Shown here: positions 33,972 to 43,842 of the stretch, piece after piece
How the letters are laid out: each line of letters opens with the position of its first letter
Position numbering within the stretch: position 1 is the stretch's first letter
Origin: Pedobacter hiemivivus
GTDB taxonomy: Bacteria > Bacteroidota > Bacteroidia > Sphingobacteriales > Sphingobacteriaceae
Assembly (NCBI RefSeq): GCF_004331685.1
Contig: NZ_SJSM01000021.1
Span: 22,415 to 86,414, forward strand
DNA length: 64,000 nt
Reading direction: 5' to 3'
Made by a program: the position numbers and the translations under genes
Notes under the pieces: generated by a model
What the model was told of the DNA's origin: nothing
The model's input: the letters and a program-made list of their open reading frames with translations, nothing else
Database searches by the model: none

Positions 33972-35546
33972 TTATGCTTTCTCCGGACTCACAACAGTAC
34001 TGGCATTCCCATCTCTGATCGCCTGATAATGAGGAGACATAATCTCCACACCCGCTGTATCAAATGCAGTATGAATGTTTTTATGAATTTCGGAATAAAT
34101 AGCCGGCATCCGTTTAGGATTACTGATATAAGCATTCAATTGGTACGACACGTACCAATCTTCCAAACTTGTCTGCAACACAAAAGGTTGTTTTTCTTTA
34201 ACTACCCCTTCCGAAGCCAAAGCTGCATTGATCAGCAATTCATGCGCTGTAGCCCAGGGAATATCATAGCCCAACGTAACTGTAGTATGAACAATTAGGC
34301 CATCCTGTGCAGCCAGACTACTATAATTTACAGTATTCCCATTTAGTATCGCACTATTGGGAATGGTGATCACCTCATTTTTAAAGGTTAAGACACGCGT
34401 TACCAACAGGGACTTCTCTTGAACAGCCCCAGTGGTTTCGCCAATCTTAACCACATCGCCAATCCTAAATGGCCTCATATAGGTGATAACCATCCCGGCA
34501 ACACCATTACTAATCGCTGATGAAGACCCAAATGAGATCAGTACTCCTAAAAACACAGAAACACCTTTAAATATCTCAGAATTTGAGCCTGGAATAAAAG
34601 GCCAAATCACCACAATCATAAATGCATTTAGTACGATCTTCACAATGTTATACGTTGGCTTCGCCCAATCTGGGTAAAACCCATTGATCTTTAATCGCTC
34701 GGCGGCAATCTCATTAGAGAAAAACCGAATCACTTTTTTTATATAGTGAAAAACGACAACTATCACTGCTATGGTAATTAAATTGGGGATGAAGTCGATT
34801 ATTGCGCTAAATATATTTTTTAAAGGATTAAGTACAAATCCGATCAAACTATCACTCCAGGGCTTGGTCCATGGAAAGAGCCGGAATACAATAGGAAGGG
34901 TAAGGTAAACCAGGATAAATATGACGACAATCTTAATCAGGTTCAATACCTTTTTGATCAGGAAGAGCTCATTTTTAGAGTTAATCAGCTCATAATTTTT
35001 AATCTTAAAGCCAGAAATTCTGGCATGAAGCTTAACACGCAACCAGGCATTAAACCGGTTTGAATACTTATTTAAAAAATAGATACACATCACCATAATG
35101 GCAATGATGAACAATCCTAATGCTCCTCGCTTTAATAACTCTGTGACATCTGTATCCTTTTTATATGTACTTATGTTCTCAGCAACAATATCTCGATAAG
35201 CCTTAGCCATCACCTCTTGATCCATTCTTACCGAGTCGGCATCTGTCTTCGATAAACTTAACAGCACATCACCCTTGTAAGCAATATCGATCAGCGCCGA
35301 GTCTTTCACTGTGATTAATGAATCTGACACAAAAAGCAGGTCTTCGGACAGCGCGACTACTTTCGCAGAGGTTCTTTCGGCCCTTTCGACGGCAGACAAA
35401 GAGCCTAATTTATTTTTAACAAAAAACAGCGTATCTGAATGAGCAATAACAGGATACCCTTTAAAAATACTTTTGGTTTCTTGAGCGTAGCTGATGTTGT
35501 AAACACTGATAAAGGCAATAAAAACAAATAGAGATCGTATGGACAT
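33972..35546 (-). CDS. Mechanosensitive ion channel, MscS family, with extended N-terminus
   Basis: A 524-residue membrane protein with a signal-like N-terminus (SIRSLFVFIAFISVYNISYAQ), a soluble periplasmic region of ~120 residues, at least four hydrophobic segments and the MscS core: SSAISNGVAGMVITYMRPFRIGDVVKIGETTGAV, then VTIPNS-like AVI... in KNEVITIPNSAILNGNTVNYS. It opens under membrane tension to release solutes. I chose ATG 35546; the frame extends upstream to 35576 but overlaps the start region of pdxJ. The gene pair is divergent with only 23 bases between start codons. Confidence 0.88.
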   Translation of the reverse strand: MSIRSLFVFIAFISVYNISYAQETKSIFKGYPVIAHSDTLFFVKNKLGSLSAVERAERTSAKVVALSEDLLFVSDSLITVKDSALIDIAYKGDVLLSLSKTDADSVRMDQEVMAKAYRDIVAENISTYKKDTDVTELLKRGALGLFIIAIMVMCIYFLNKYSNRFNAWLRVKLHARISGFKIKNYELINSKNELFLIKKVLNLIKIVVIFILVYLTLPIVFRLFPWTKPWSDSLIGFVLNPLKNIFSAIIDFIPNLITIAVIVVVFHYIKKVIRFFSNEIAAERLKINGFYPDWAKPTYNIVKIVLNAFMIVVIWPFIPGSNSEIFKGVSVFLGVLISFGSSSAISNGVAGMVITYMRPFRIGDVVKIGETTGAVQEKSLLVTRVLTFKNEVITIPNSAILNGNTVNYSSLAAQDGLIVHTTVTLGYDIPWATAHELLINAALASEGVVKEKQPFVLQTSLEDWYVSYQLNAYISNPKRMPAIYSEIHKNIHTAFDTAGVEIMSPHYQAIRDGNASTVVSPEKA

Positions 35547-35558
35547 AGTTATTTCTTT

Positions 35559-35566
35559 TATATTTG
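35559..35566 (+). promoter_or_regulatory. -7 box close to the pdxJ start
   Basis: TATATTTG at 35559-35566 fits TAnnTTTG exactly but ends three bases before the pdxJ ATG, which would make the mRNA almost leaderless. No good -33 element was seen. Confidence 0.35.
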
Positions 35567-35569
35567 TGC

Positions 35570-36289
35570 ATGGCACATCTATCAGTAAATATCAACAAAA
35601 TAGCTACGCTTCGCAATAGCCGAGGTGGCAATAATCCGGACCTTGTAAAAGTAGCTTTAGATTGTGAGCGTTTTGGCGCTGAAGGAATAACGGTACACCC
35701 ACGACCTGATGAAAGGCATATTCGCTATCAAGATGTTTTCGATTTAAAAGCCGTAATTGCTACAGAGTTTAATATTGAAGGCAACTGCAGAGAGGAAAAA
35801 TTTGTAGATCTTGTTTTGGCAAACAAGCCTGCTCAAGTAACCTTAGTGCCAGATGCAGATGGACAACTTACCTCTAATCACGGATGGGACACCATAAAAC
35901 ATGCAGCCTATTTAAAAGAAATGGTTAGCTTATTCAAATCGGCAGGCATAAGGGTCTCTATTTTTGTAGATCCGGTTGTAGAAATGATTGAAGCTGCTGC
36001 TTTAACCGGGACAGATAGGATTGAGCTATACACCGAAGCTTATGCACATAATTATTACGACAACAGAGAAAAAGCAGTTTTACCTTATGTTGCAGCGGCA
36101 CATAAAGCCAATGAACTTGGCTTGGGCATTAATGCAGGGCACGACCTTGATCTGCACAATCTGAAGTATTTTGCTCAAAGTATTCCCGGCTTACTTGAGG
36201 TCAGCATTGGTCATGCATTAATCAGCGATGCACTTTACTTAGGCCTTGAAAACACCATACAAATGTACCTGCAACAATTGAAGCATTAA
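35570..36289 (+). CDS. pdxJ: Pyridoxine 5'-phosphate synthase
   Basis: A 239-residue TIM-barrel enzyme that makes pyridoxine phosphate (vitamin B6). N-terminus AHLSVNINKIATLRNSRGGNNPD is the family start, then ITVHPRPDERHIRYQDV and GHDLDLHNLKYF. I start at ATG 35570, not the in-frame TTG at 35564. Divergent from the MscS gene by 23 bases. Confidence 0.95.
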   Translation: MAHLSVNINKIATLRNSRGGNNPDLVKVALDCERFGAEGITVHPRPDERHIRYQDVFDLKAVIATEFNIEGNCREEKFVDLVLANKPAQVTLVPDADGQLTSNHGWDTIKHAAYLKEMVSLFKSAGIRVSIFVDPVVEMIEAAALTGTDRIELYTEAYAHNYYDNREKAVLPYVAAAHKANELGLGINAGHDLDLHNLKYFAQSIPGLLEVSIGHALISDALYLGLENTIQMYLQQLKH

Positions 36290-36341
36290 TACATAAAAGT
36301 TTTATGAAGTCTTTTTGACTGAAGCTAAGGGTATTTTTTAT

Positions 36342-36349
36342 TACCTTTG
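36342..36349 (+). promoter_or_regulatory. -7 box of the gcvP promoter
   Basis: TACCTTTG matches TAnnTTTG exactly, 24 bases before the gcvP ATG at 36374. The nearest TTTG upstream (36314-36317) gives a 24-base spacer, longer than usual. Confidence 0.5.
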
Positions 36350-36373
36350 CGCAACTTTTTATTCATAGACTTC

Positions 36374-39250
36374 ATGAGCTTAAATATTCATTACAAAGAG
36401 GACTTTAAAGACCGTCACATTGCACCTAATACACAGGATGCCAATGAAATGTTAAATACCATTGGGGTAGGTTCTATTGACGAACTGATTGCACAAACTG
36501 TACCACAAACAATCAGGTTAAAGCAACCGTTGAATTTGCCTAAGGCTAAATCTGAAAAAGATTACCTTGTAGCACTAAAACAAACAGCTTCTTTAAATAA
36601 AGTTTTCAAATCTTATATCGGCCAGGGTTACTATGACACCATCACTCCAGGTGTCATTTTGCGTAATGTAATGGAAAATCCAGGATGGTATACACAGTAT
36701 ACGCCATACCAGGCTGAGATTGCACAAGGCCGTTTACAGGCCTTGTTAAACTTCCAGACTACGGTGATCGACCTTACCGGAATGGAAATTGCAAACGCAT
36801 CTCTTTTAGATGAAGGTACTGCTGCTGCTGAAGCTATGTTTATGCAATACAGTCTGCGTAAAAATCAAGGGGCTACAAAATTCTTTGTTTCTGAATTGTT
36901 GTTCCCTCAAACTATAGATATTCTAAAAACCCGTGCTAATCCTTATGGCATCGAGTTGGTAATCGGTGATCACCAATCATTTGAACTTAGCGATGAGTTC
37001 TTTGGTGCCATCATCCAATATCCTGCTGGTAATGGTGAGGTATTTGATTATACCGGCTTTGCACAAAAAGCACATGATAAAAACGTTAAAGTTACTGTTG
37101 TAGCTGATCTATTAAGTCTTACTTTGTTAACTCCTCCGGGAGAATGGGGTGCTGATGTTGTAGTGGGTACTTCACAACGTTTTGGTGTACCGATGGGCTT
37201 TGGTGGTCCACATGCAGCCTTCTTTGCGACTAAAGACGAGTACAAACGTTCTATCCCAGGCCGTATTATTGGTGTAACGATAGATAGCAACAACAATTAC
37301 GCTTTGCGTATGGCTTTACAAACTAGAGAGCAGCATATCCGCAGAGATAAAGCAACCTCTAACATCTGTACTGCACAAGCTTTATTAGCGATTATGGCTG
37401 GCTTTTATGCTGTTTACCACGGTCCTAAAGGCTTAAAACTAATTGCTGAGCGTACACATGGACTGGCTGTTACCCTAGCTAAATCACTAGAAAAATTAGG
37501 ATATAAACAACTTAACAAAGCATATTTCGATACAATCCAATTAGATCTGGGTGATCTTGCTGGCTCTATCCACAGCGAATGCTTAAACAATGAAATCAAC
37601 CTGCATTACAATGGCAGTATTGTTACCATAGCTTTGGATGAAACTACTTCGGCTGAAGACATTCAATTGTTAACCAAAATATTTGCAAAAGTAAAAGGCG
37701 TTGCTGCTGATGCAGTAGAAATGGATGATCAAAACGTGGAGACTGTAATTCCTGCGGCCTTACAACGTACATCTGATTACTTATCGCACCCAATATTCAA
37801 CACGCATCGTTCAGAACATGAAATGTTGCGTTACATCAAATCTTTAGAAGCAAAAGATCTTTCACTTTGCCATTCCATGATTGCTTTGGGTTCATGTACC
37901 ATGAAACTAAATGCAACTACAGAAATGATCCCAGTTACCTGGCCAGAGTTTGGTAAAATACACCCGTTTGCACCAGCAGATCAGGTTTTAGGTTATTATA
38001 CGGTCTTTAATGAATTGGATAAATGGTTAAGCGAAATTACCGGTTTTGCCGCAATGAGTTTACAACCAAATTCAGGAGCACAAGGTGAATATGCAGGTTT
38101 AATGGTGATCAGAGCTTACCACAATGATCGTGGTGATGCACACCGTAACATTGCCTTAATTCCTTCATCGGCGCATGGTACTAATCCAGCTTCTGCTGCT
38201 ATGGCAGGAATGAAGATTATCATTGTTAAATCATTAGAAAACGGAAACATTGATGTTGCTGATTTAAAAGCTAAAGCTGAAGAACATGCAGCAAACCTTT
38301 CTTGTTTAATGGTAACTTACCCTTCTACACATGGTGTATTTGAGGAAAGCATTATAGACATCTGTAACATCATCCATGAGAATGGTGGACAGGTTTATAT
38401 GGATGGTGCAAATATGAACGCTCAGGTTGGTTTAACTAGCCCAGGTAACATTGGCGCTGATGTTTGTCACTTAAACTTACATAAAACATTCTGTATCCCT
38501 CACGGTGGTGGCGGTCCAGGTATGGGCCCGATTGGTGTAGCAAAACACCTTGTTCCTTATTTACCAGGACATGCTGTGGTAAACATTGACAATGGAAAAT
38601 CTATTCATGCTGTATCCTCTGCACCATGGGGTTCAGCGTCTATCTTAATCATTTCTCATGCTTATATTGCTATGATGGGTGCAGATGGCTTAGCCAATGC
38701 TACCAGATATGCCATATTAAATGCGAACTATATGAAAGCGCGTTTAGAGCAACATTACCCAGTATTATATTCTGGAGCTAATGGACGTTGTGCGCACGAA
38801 ATGATCCTGGATTGCAGGGGCTTTAAAAACTACGGAATTGAAGTGGTTGACATTGCTAAACGCTTAATGGATTATGGTTTCCATGCGCCAACTGTATCTT
38901 TCCCTGTGGCTGGAACCTTAATGATTGAGCCAACAGAGAGCGAGCCTAAGCATGAGCTTGATCGTTTCTGTGATGCTTTAATTGCCATCAGAAAAGAAAT
39001 TTCATCGGTTGAGCAAGGTGACCTGAACAAAGTAGACAATCCTTTAAAAAATGCACCACATACAGCAGCTGTAGTTACAGGTGATGAGTGGAACCATGAT
39101 TATAGCAGACAAACAGCAGCATTTCCGTTGCCTTATGTAGCAGCTTACAAATTCTGGCCATCTGTGGGTAGAGTTAACGATTCATTTGGAGACAGATCAC
39201 TGGTTTGTGCATGTCCGCCAATTGAAAGCTATATGGAAGAACAAGTATAA
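36374..39250 (+). CDS. gcvP: Glycine dehydrogenase (aminomethyl-transferring), glycine cleavage P protein
   Basis: A 958-residue PLP enzyme of the glycine cleavage system, of the single-chain type. PLP-binding Lys in CHLNLHKTFCIPHGGGGPGMGPIGV. The N-terminal half has FKDRHIAPNTQDANEMLNTIG and the second half ALGSCTMKLNATTEMIPVTWPEFG. The start at 36374 is downstream of the -7 box; the frame upstream of it is an extension. The T, H and L proteins are not in this window. It releases CO2 from glycine and passes the methylamine group to lipoyl-H protein. Confidence 0.97.
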   Translation: MSLNIHYKEDFKDRHIAPNTQDANEMLNTIGVGSIDELIAQTVPQTIRLKQPLNLPKAKSEKDYLVALKQTASLNKVFKSYIGQGYYDTITPGVILRNVMENPGWYTQYTPYQAEIAQGRLQALLNFQTTVIDLTGMEIANASLLDEGTAAAEAMFMQYSLRKNQGATKFFVSELLFPQTIDILKTRANPYGIELVIGDHQSFELSDEFFGAIIQYPAGNGEVFDYTGFAQKAHDKNVKVTVVADLLSLTLLTPPGEWGADVVVGTSQRFGVPMGFGGPHAAFFATKDEYKRSIPGRIIGVTIDSNNNYALRMALQTREQHIRRDKATSNICTAQALLAIMAGFYAVYHGPKGLKLIAERTHGLAVTLAKSLEKLGYKQLNKAYFDTIQLDLGDLAGSIHSECLNNEINLHYNGSIVTIALDETTSAEDIQLLTKIFAKVKGVAADAVEMDDQNVETVIPAALQRTSDYLSHPIFNTHRSEHEMLRYIKSLEAKDLSLCHSMIALGSCTMKLNATTEMIPVTWPEFGKIHPFAPADQVLGYYTVFNELDKWLSEITGFAAMSLQPNSGAQGEYAGLMVIRAYHNDRGDAHRNIALIPSSAHGTNPASAAMAGMKIIIVKSLENGNIDVADLKAKAEEHAANLSCLMVTYPSTHGVFEESIIDICNIIHENGGQVYMDGANMNAQVGLTSPGNIGADVCHLNLHKTFCIPHGGGGPGMGPIGVAKHLVPYLPGHAVVNIDNGKSIHAVSSAPWGSASILIISHAYIAMMGADGLANATRYAILNANYMKARLEQHYPVLYSGANGRCAHEMILDCRGFKNYGIEVVDIAKRLMDYGFHAPTVSFPVAGTLMIEPTESEPKHELDRFCDALIAIRKEISSVEQGDLNKVDNPLKNAPHTAAVVTGDEWNHDYSRQTAAFPLPYVAAYKFWPSVGRVNDSFGDRSLVCACPPIESYMEEQV

Positions 39251-39267
39251 TTAGTTTTTCATCGGCT

Positions 39268-39310
39268 AAACCTTTTGATATATTTACTTTCTAACTATAT
39301 CAAAAGGTTT
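39268..39310. terminator. Hairpin after gcvP
   Basis: AAACCTTTTGATATA (39268-39282) and TATATCAAAAGGTTT (39296-39310) are perfect 15-bp reverse complements with a 13-base loop. It is followed by A-rich rather than T-rich sequence, so it may be a terminator or a regulatory hairpin before the YceI gene. Confidence 0.55.
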
Positions 39311-39324
39311 AAAAACGTAAAACA

Positions 39325-39918
39325 ATGAAAATAAAACTCAGCTCGGTAGCATTACTTGTATTAGTAATCATTTCATCGGCTTTTATAGCCCCTGTATTAA
39401 AACCTGTTACTTATAAAGTTGATGTAGAGAAATCTTCACTAACCTGGACAGGTAAAAAATTAACTGGCAGTCATAATGGAACAATCGATCTTCTGTCAGG
39501 AAGCCTTCAATTTGACGGCAAAAAACTAGCAGGCGGAAATTTCGTGATCAATATGACTACCATAAAAGATGCTGATAAAAGTGCCAATCTGGAAAAACAC
39601 TTAAAAGCCGATGATTTTTTTGGTGTAGATAAATTCCCTACCACTACTTTTGTGATTAAAAAAATTACTGCAGGAACTGGAAATATTGTAAACGTAACCG
39701 GAGATTTAACAATTAAAGATGTTACAAATTCAATTACTTTCCCTGCTCTTATCGCCTGGAATGCTGATGGTTCAGTAAGCGCTACTGCGGATAAGATTAC
39801 GATTGACCGTACAAAATATGGCATTAAATTTAGGTCTAAAGGTATGTTTCCTGATATAGGTGACAAAATGATCTATGATGATTTTGATCTTTCCATAAAA
39901 CTAATAGCCACGAAATAA
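39325..39918 (+). CDS. YceI family lipid-binding protein
   Basis: A 197-residue secreted protein with an N-terminal hydrophobic segment (VALLVLVIISSAFIAPVL). The YceI lipocalin-like fold is seen in YKVDVEKSSLTWTGKKLTGSHNGTIDLLSGSLQFDGKKLAGGNFVINMTTI and HLKADDFFGVDKFPTTTFVIKKI. YceI proteins bind long isoprenoids or lipids in the periplasm. The gene has its own terminator. Confidence 0.92.
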   Translation: MKIKLSSVALLVLVIISSAFIAPVLKPVTYKVDVEKSSLTWTGKKLTGSHNGTIDLLSGSLQFDGKKLAGGNFVINMTTIKDADKSANLEKHLKADDFFGVDKFPTTTFVIKKITAGTGNIVNVTGDLTIKDVTNSITFPALIAWNADGSVSATADKITIDRTKYGIKFRSKGMFPDIGDKMIYDDFDLSIKLIATK

Positions 39919-39934
39919 GTTCTCTAGCGAAATA

Positions 39935-39965
39935 AAAAAGCCATTATTAGTAATGGCTTTTTTTT
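39935..39965 (+). terminator. Terminator of the YceI gene
   Basis: GCCATTA (39940-39946) pairs with TAATGGC (39951-39957), extended by flanking A and T runs, with eight T at 39958-39965. Confidence 0.85.
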
Positions 39966-40060
39966 ATGATAAAATAAATGTTTGCTACATAAACAATTTA
40001 CATACATATTTCATAACTTTATAGGAACACCAACTTTGTGGCAAGGGGCCAATCAACTTT

Positions 40061-40456
40061 ATGATGGATAATAAAATTAACCTTCTCGTTATTGATGACG
40101 ATGACATTAACATCTTTATCATCAAAAAGATAGTTGAAAAGACGGGCTATAATGTCAATATGGTAGCCAAAGCAAATGGCCTCTTAGCTATTGAACATTT
40201 AAAAGCTACATTTGGTCATACCGACTTTCCGCAACTTATTCTTATTGACATTAACATGCCGGTATTGAATGGTTGGGAGTTTCTGGACGCCTATGAAGCC
40301 CTAAACGTGACCAAAAAAGTAGATATGTATATGCTTTCTTCTTCGGTATACGAGAATGATATAGAGAAAGCAAAAACCTATGCAAAGGTGAAAGGGTTTA
40401 TTTCTAAACCCTTATCTATAGAAAGATTAATTGAACTTTTTAAGTTACTGGCTTAG
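40061..40456 (+). CDS. Stand-alone response regulator receiver protein
   Basis: A 131-residue CheY-like receiver without an output domain. N-terminal acidic cluster LLVIDDDDINIFIIKKIV, phosphoacceptor Asp in LILIDINMPVLNGWEF, and the conserved Lys in KGFISKPLS. No kinase is adjacent. Either ATG at 40061 or 40064 is possible. It likely connects to a hybrid kinase elsewhere, perhaps the one at 29158. Confidence 0.93.
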   Translation: MMDNKINLLVIDDDDINIFIIKKIVEKTGYNVNMVAKANGLLAIEHLKATFGHTDFPQLILIDINMPVLNGWEFLDAYEALNVTKKVDMYMLSSSVYENDIEKAKTYAKVKGFISKPLSIERLIELFKLLA

Positions 40457-40462
40457 CCAAGA

Positions 40463-41227
40463 CTACGAAATCTTAAACTGTCCGTCTGTTAGGCTAACAT
40501 AACCTGTGGCTCTGCTTTTTCCATGATAGAACAGGCAATTCCAGTTTTCGGCAGCAGCCCTTATTCCAAACTCTTCCCTTAATTCCATCGCTTTCCGTCC
40601 GTCAAAGTCGTACTTAGCTATAAATTTCCTTAACAGTTCTTCAGGTTCAGGCAATACATCCCCGCCAAAAAACACCTTATCAACTCCATCATCCAGTAAG
40701 TAAACCTGATGAAAAGGAGTATGAGCTCCAGTCAATTCGTAACTAATCTCATCCGTTAACTGTCCAGAACCTTCGATAAAAGTAAGCTGCGCATTACGTT
40801 GAAGAAATTCGAATATCTCTGTCTTGTAAGAGGAAGACTTATTGGTAAAGGCGCTCTCCCATTCGCCACGTTGAATGACATAATTGGCATGCGGAAAGCT
40901 CAACTCTATCTTACCTCCAAGGTGATGAATCATGCCTCCAGAATGGTCAAAATGTAAATGAGACATCAGTACCATATCCACATCCTCGGGATCAAACCCT
41001 GCTTTTTTAATGTTCTCATGCAAAATCAATTGTCCCTTATCATTACTATACCCAAGCCCGGTATCAAATAGGATCAATGAATTATTTAATTTTACCAAAA
41101 AGGGCTGCACATGAATAAACAAAGATGCGGGACGACTTTTAGGATCATCTGTCTCCGGATTAAAAGGGACAAACTTCTTATCCGCAGCAACAGAATAAGA
41201 ACCTTCGTATAAAGTGAAAACTTGCAA
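40463..41227 (-). CDS. MBL-fold metallo-hydrolase
   Basis: A 254-residue cytosolic metallo-beta-lactamase-fold protein. The metal motif is HLHFDHSGG (His90, His92, Asp94, His95), followed by GAHTPFHQVYLLDDG and VFFGGDVLP as further ligand sites. The substrate is unknown: quorum-quenching lactonases and glyoxalase II-like enzymes share this layout. The frame starts at TTG 41227, because no ATG fits the N-terminus. Confidence 0.88.
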   Translation of the reverse strand: MQVFTLYEGSYSVAADKKFVPFNPETDDPKSRPASLFIHVQPFLVKLNNSLILFDTGLGYSNDKGQLILHENIKKAGFDPEDVDMVLMSHLHFDHSGGMIHHLGGKIELSFPHANYVIQRGEWESAFTNKSSSYKTEIFEFLQRNAQLTFIEGSGQLTDEISYELTGAHTPFHQVYLLDDGVDKVFFGGDVLPEPEELLRKFIAKYDFDGRKAMELREEFGIRAAAENWNCLFYHGKSRATGYVSLTDGQFKIS

Positions 41228-41370
41228 TGGCGTAGTTATTTTAAGCAGAAATTAAATGATATATTTACGAATCATTGCAAAGATATGGAACCTGCATGAA
41301 CTTCCGGTTCATAAATAACAACTATACGGTCATGCAAAATTCATAACGATTGATAAACAAACAGATAACA

Positions 41371-43077
41371 ATGAAGAAAAGATGGGTGCAGGCTGTCCAA
41401 GGAAATCCTGAAACAACAGACTTGCTTGCACAAAAATTAAATATAGATAAGAGCTTAGCACAAATTTTGGTACAAAGAGGCATCTCATCCTTCGATGATG
41501 CCCGCGAATACTTCAGACCTGAGCTAGCCAAACTGCACGATCCTTTTTTAATGAAGGATATGGACAAGGCTATTGAGCGGATAGATACCGCGCTAAACAA
41601 AGACGAGAAAATACTGATTTATGGTGATTATGATGTTGATGGAACAACTTCTGTAGCCCTGGCATTTAGTTTTTTTAACCAGTTTACAGATCGCATCGCT
41701 TATTACATCCCCGACCGACATAAAGAAGGCTATGGAATTTCTACTACAGGTATAGATTATGCAAAAACCGAAGGATTTAGTTTAATTATTGCTCTTGACT
41801 GTGGGATAAAATCGACAGATAAAATCGCTTATGCAAATACCTTAGGTATAGATTTTATCATTTGCGACCACCATTTACCTGGTGATGAACTACCTGAAGC
41901 TATAGCCATTCTGGACCCTAAGCGTAAAGATTGCCCCTACCCTTTTAAAGAACTAGCCGGTTGCGGTATTGGCTTTAAATTGGCACAGGCTTATTGCATC
42001 ACACATCAATTACCAGCAACGCAATACGAAAGATATATTGACCTGGTGATGGTGAGTATTGCCGCTGATATTGTTCCTGTAGAAGACGAAAACCGGATAT
42101 TGGCCTACCATGGATTGATTAAGCTAAATACAGCCCCATGTATGGGCTTAAAGGCATTGATGGACATATCAGGCAAGAACAAGGATTATACACTTACTGA
42201 TGTGGTGTTTACCCTTGCTCCCCGCATCAACGCTGCCGGAAGAATGGACCATGCAAATCAAGCCGTTAAAATGTTGTTGTGTACCGAAGACAATCTGGCC
42301 CTAGAACAAAGCTTACTTATCAATTTACAAAATACAGATCGTAAAACATCAGATCAGAGCATTACCGCTGAAGCTTTGGCTTTAATTGGTGAATGTGAGA
42401 TCCTGGTGGGTAAAAAAACAACTGTTGTATATCACGAAAGCTGGAATAAAGGAGTAATTGGGATCGTTGCTTCGAGACTAACAGAAACCTATTATCGCCC
42501 TACTGTTGTGCTCACAAAATCAAATGGCTTATTAACCGGCTCTGCCCGTTCTGTAGCAGGATTTGATTTATATGAGGCCTTATTGGGCTGTGTGGATCTG
42601 CTGGTGCAATTTGGGGGGCATAAATTTGCCGCTGGCTTAACCATGAAGCCAGAGCATATTGAGACTTTTGCAGACCGCTTTGAAGAGATTGTAAAAGCTA
42701 CAATTACAGATGACCTGCTTTGTCCTGAAATAAAGATTGACAATGAAATTCGGCTTTCGCAAATAGATGGAAAGTTTCAGCGTATTATTGCGCAAATGGC
42801 CCCATTTGGCCCGCATAATCCGGCGCCTATATTTGTGACAAATGACGTAACTTTTGTAGGACGCCCATTTGTGGTAGGCACAAAACATTTAAAATTAACC
42901 ATAAAACAACAAAATTCCCCTATTTTTGAATGTATCGGATTTGGGATGGCAGAAGAATTTGAACCTTTGCTACAACCAAACCAACCATTTTCCGTTTGTT
43001 ATACAATTGAAGAGAATGTTTGGAAGGACCAAAAACGCTTACAGTTAAATATTAAAGGAATAAAAATCAATAATTAA
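41371..43077 (+). CDS. recJ: Single-stranded-DNA-specific exonuclease RecJ
   Basis: A 568-residue 5'-3' exonuclease for recombination and mismatch repair. DHH motifs: IYGDYDVDGTTS, LIIALDCGIKS, FIICDHHLPG. The C-terminal DHHA1 region has GSARSVAGFDLYEALLG and FGGHKFAAGLT. I start at ATG 41371; the frame extends to a TTG at 41350. It is followed by lptB after nine bases. Confidence 0.95.
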   Translation: MKKRWVQAVQGNPETTDLLAQKLNIDKSLAQILVQRGISSFDDAREYFRPELAKLHDPFLMKDMDKAIERIDTALNKDEKILIYGDYDVDGTTSVALAFSFFNQFTDRIAYYIPDRHKEGYGISTTGIDYAKTEGFSLIIALDCGIKSTDKIAYANTLGIDFIICDHHLPGDELPEAIAILDPKRKDCPYPFKELAGCGIGFKLAQAYCITHQLPATQYERYIDLVMVSIAADIVPVEDENRILAYHGLIKLNTAPCMGLKALMDISGKNKDYTLTDVVFTLAPRINAAGRMDHANQAVKMLLCTEDNLALEQSLLINLQNTDRKTSDQSITAEALALIGECEILVGKKTTVVYHESWNKGVIGIVASRLTETYYRPTVVLTKSNGLLTGSARSVAGFDLYEALLGCVDLLVQFGGHKFAAGLTMKPEHIETFADRFEEIVKATITDDLLCPEIKIDNEIRLSQIDGKFQRIIAQMAPFGPHNPAPIFVTNDVTFVGRPFVVGTKHLKLTIKQQNSPIFECIGFGMAEEFEPLLQPNQPFSVCYTIEENVWKDQKRLQLNIKGIKINN

Positions 43078-43086
43078 TATATATAA

Positions 43087-43821
43087 ATGATATTAAGAGC
43101 TGAGCATCTAATAAAAAAATATAAGCAGCGTACCGTTGTTAACGACGTTTCGTTTAGTGTGAGCCAGGGAGAAATTGTTGGTCTGCTAGGACCAAATGGA
43201 GCAGGGAAAACAACATCATTTTATATGATTGTTGGCTTGATTAAGCCTAATGAAGGCACGATTTTTTTAGATGACGAAGACATTACTACCGACCCAATGT
43301 ATCGCAGGGCGCAAAAGGGAATTGGTTATTTGGCTCAGGAAGCCTCCGTATTCAGGAAATTATCTGTAGAAGATAACATCATGGCCATTTTAGAGATGAC
43401 CCAATTGAATAAGGAAGAACGTCATGAGCGACTAGAAGAGCTAATCAGTGAGTTTAGCTTACATAAGGTGCGTAAAAATAGAGGCGATCTACTTTCGGGC
43501 GGAGAAAGAAGGAGAACAGAAATCGCAAGGGCACTTGCTGCAAACCCCAACTTTATCCTCTTAGATGAGCCTTTTGCCGGTGTCGATCCCATTGCAGTTG
43601 AGGAGATCCAGACGATTGTAGCTAAACTCAAACAAAAAAATATAGGAATATTGATTACAGACCATAATGTTCAGGAAACTCTGTCTATTACCGATAGGGC
43701 TTACTTACTTTTTGAAGGTAAAATCCTCGAATCAGGCACGCCAGAAGTCCTTGCTGCCAATGAAATGGTAAGAAGGGTGTACCTGGGTTCTAATTTCGTG
43801 CTTCGTAAAAAAAACCTTTAA
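43087..43821 (+). CDS. lptB: LPS export ABC transporter ATP-binding protein
   Basis: A 244-residue ABC ATPase. Walker A GPNGAGKTT, signature DLLSGGERRRTEIARALA, Walker B FILLDEPFAGVD. The motif YLAQEASVFRKLSVEDNI and the overall length match LptB, which powers LPS transfer from the inner membrane with LptFGC. It likely shares a transcript with recJ and perhaps the following gene. Confidence 0.94.
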   Translation: MILRAEHLIKKYKQRTVVNDVSFSVSQGEIVGLLGPNGAGKTTSFYMIVGLIKPNEGTIFLDDEDITTDPMYRRAQKGIGYLAQEASVFRKLSVEDNIMAILEMTQLNKEERHERLEELISEFSLHKVRKNRGDLLSGGERRRTEIARALAANPNFILLDEPFAGVDPIAVEEIQTIVAKLKQKNIGILITDHNVQETLSITDRAYLLFEGKILESGTPEVLAANEMVRRVYLGSNFVLRKKNL

Positions 43822-43842
43822 TCCTTATTCAAAATCCAACGC

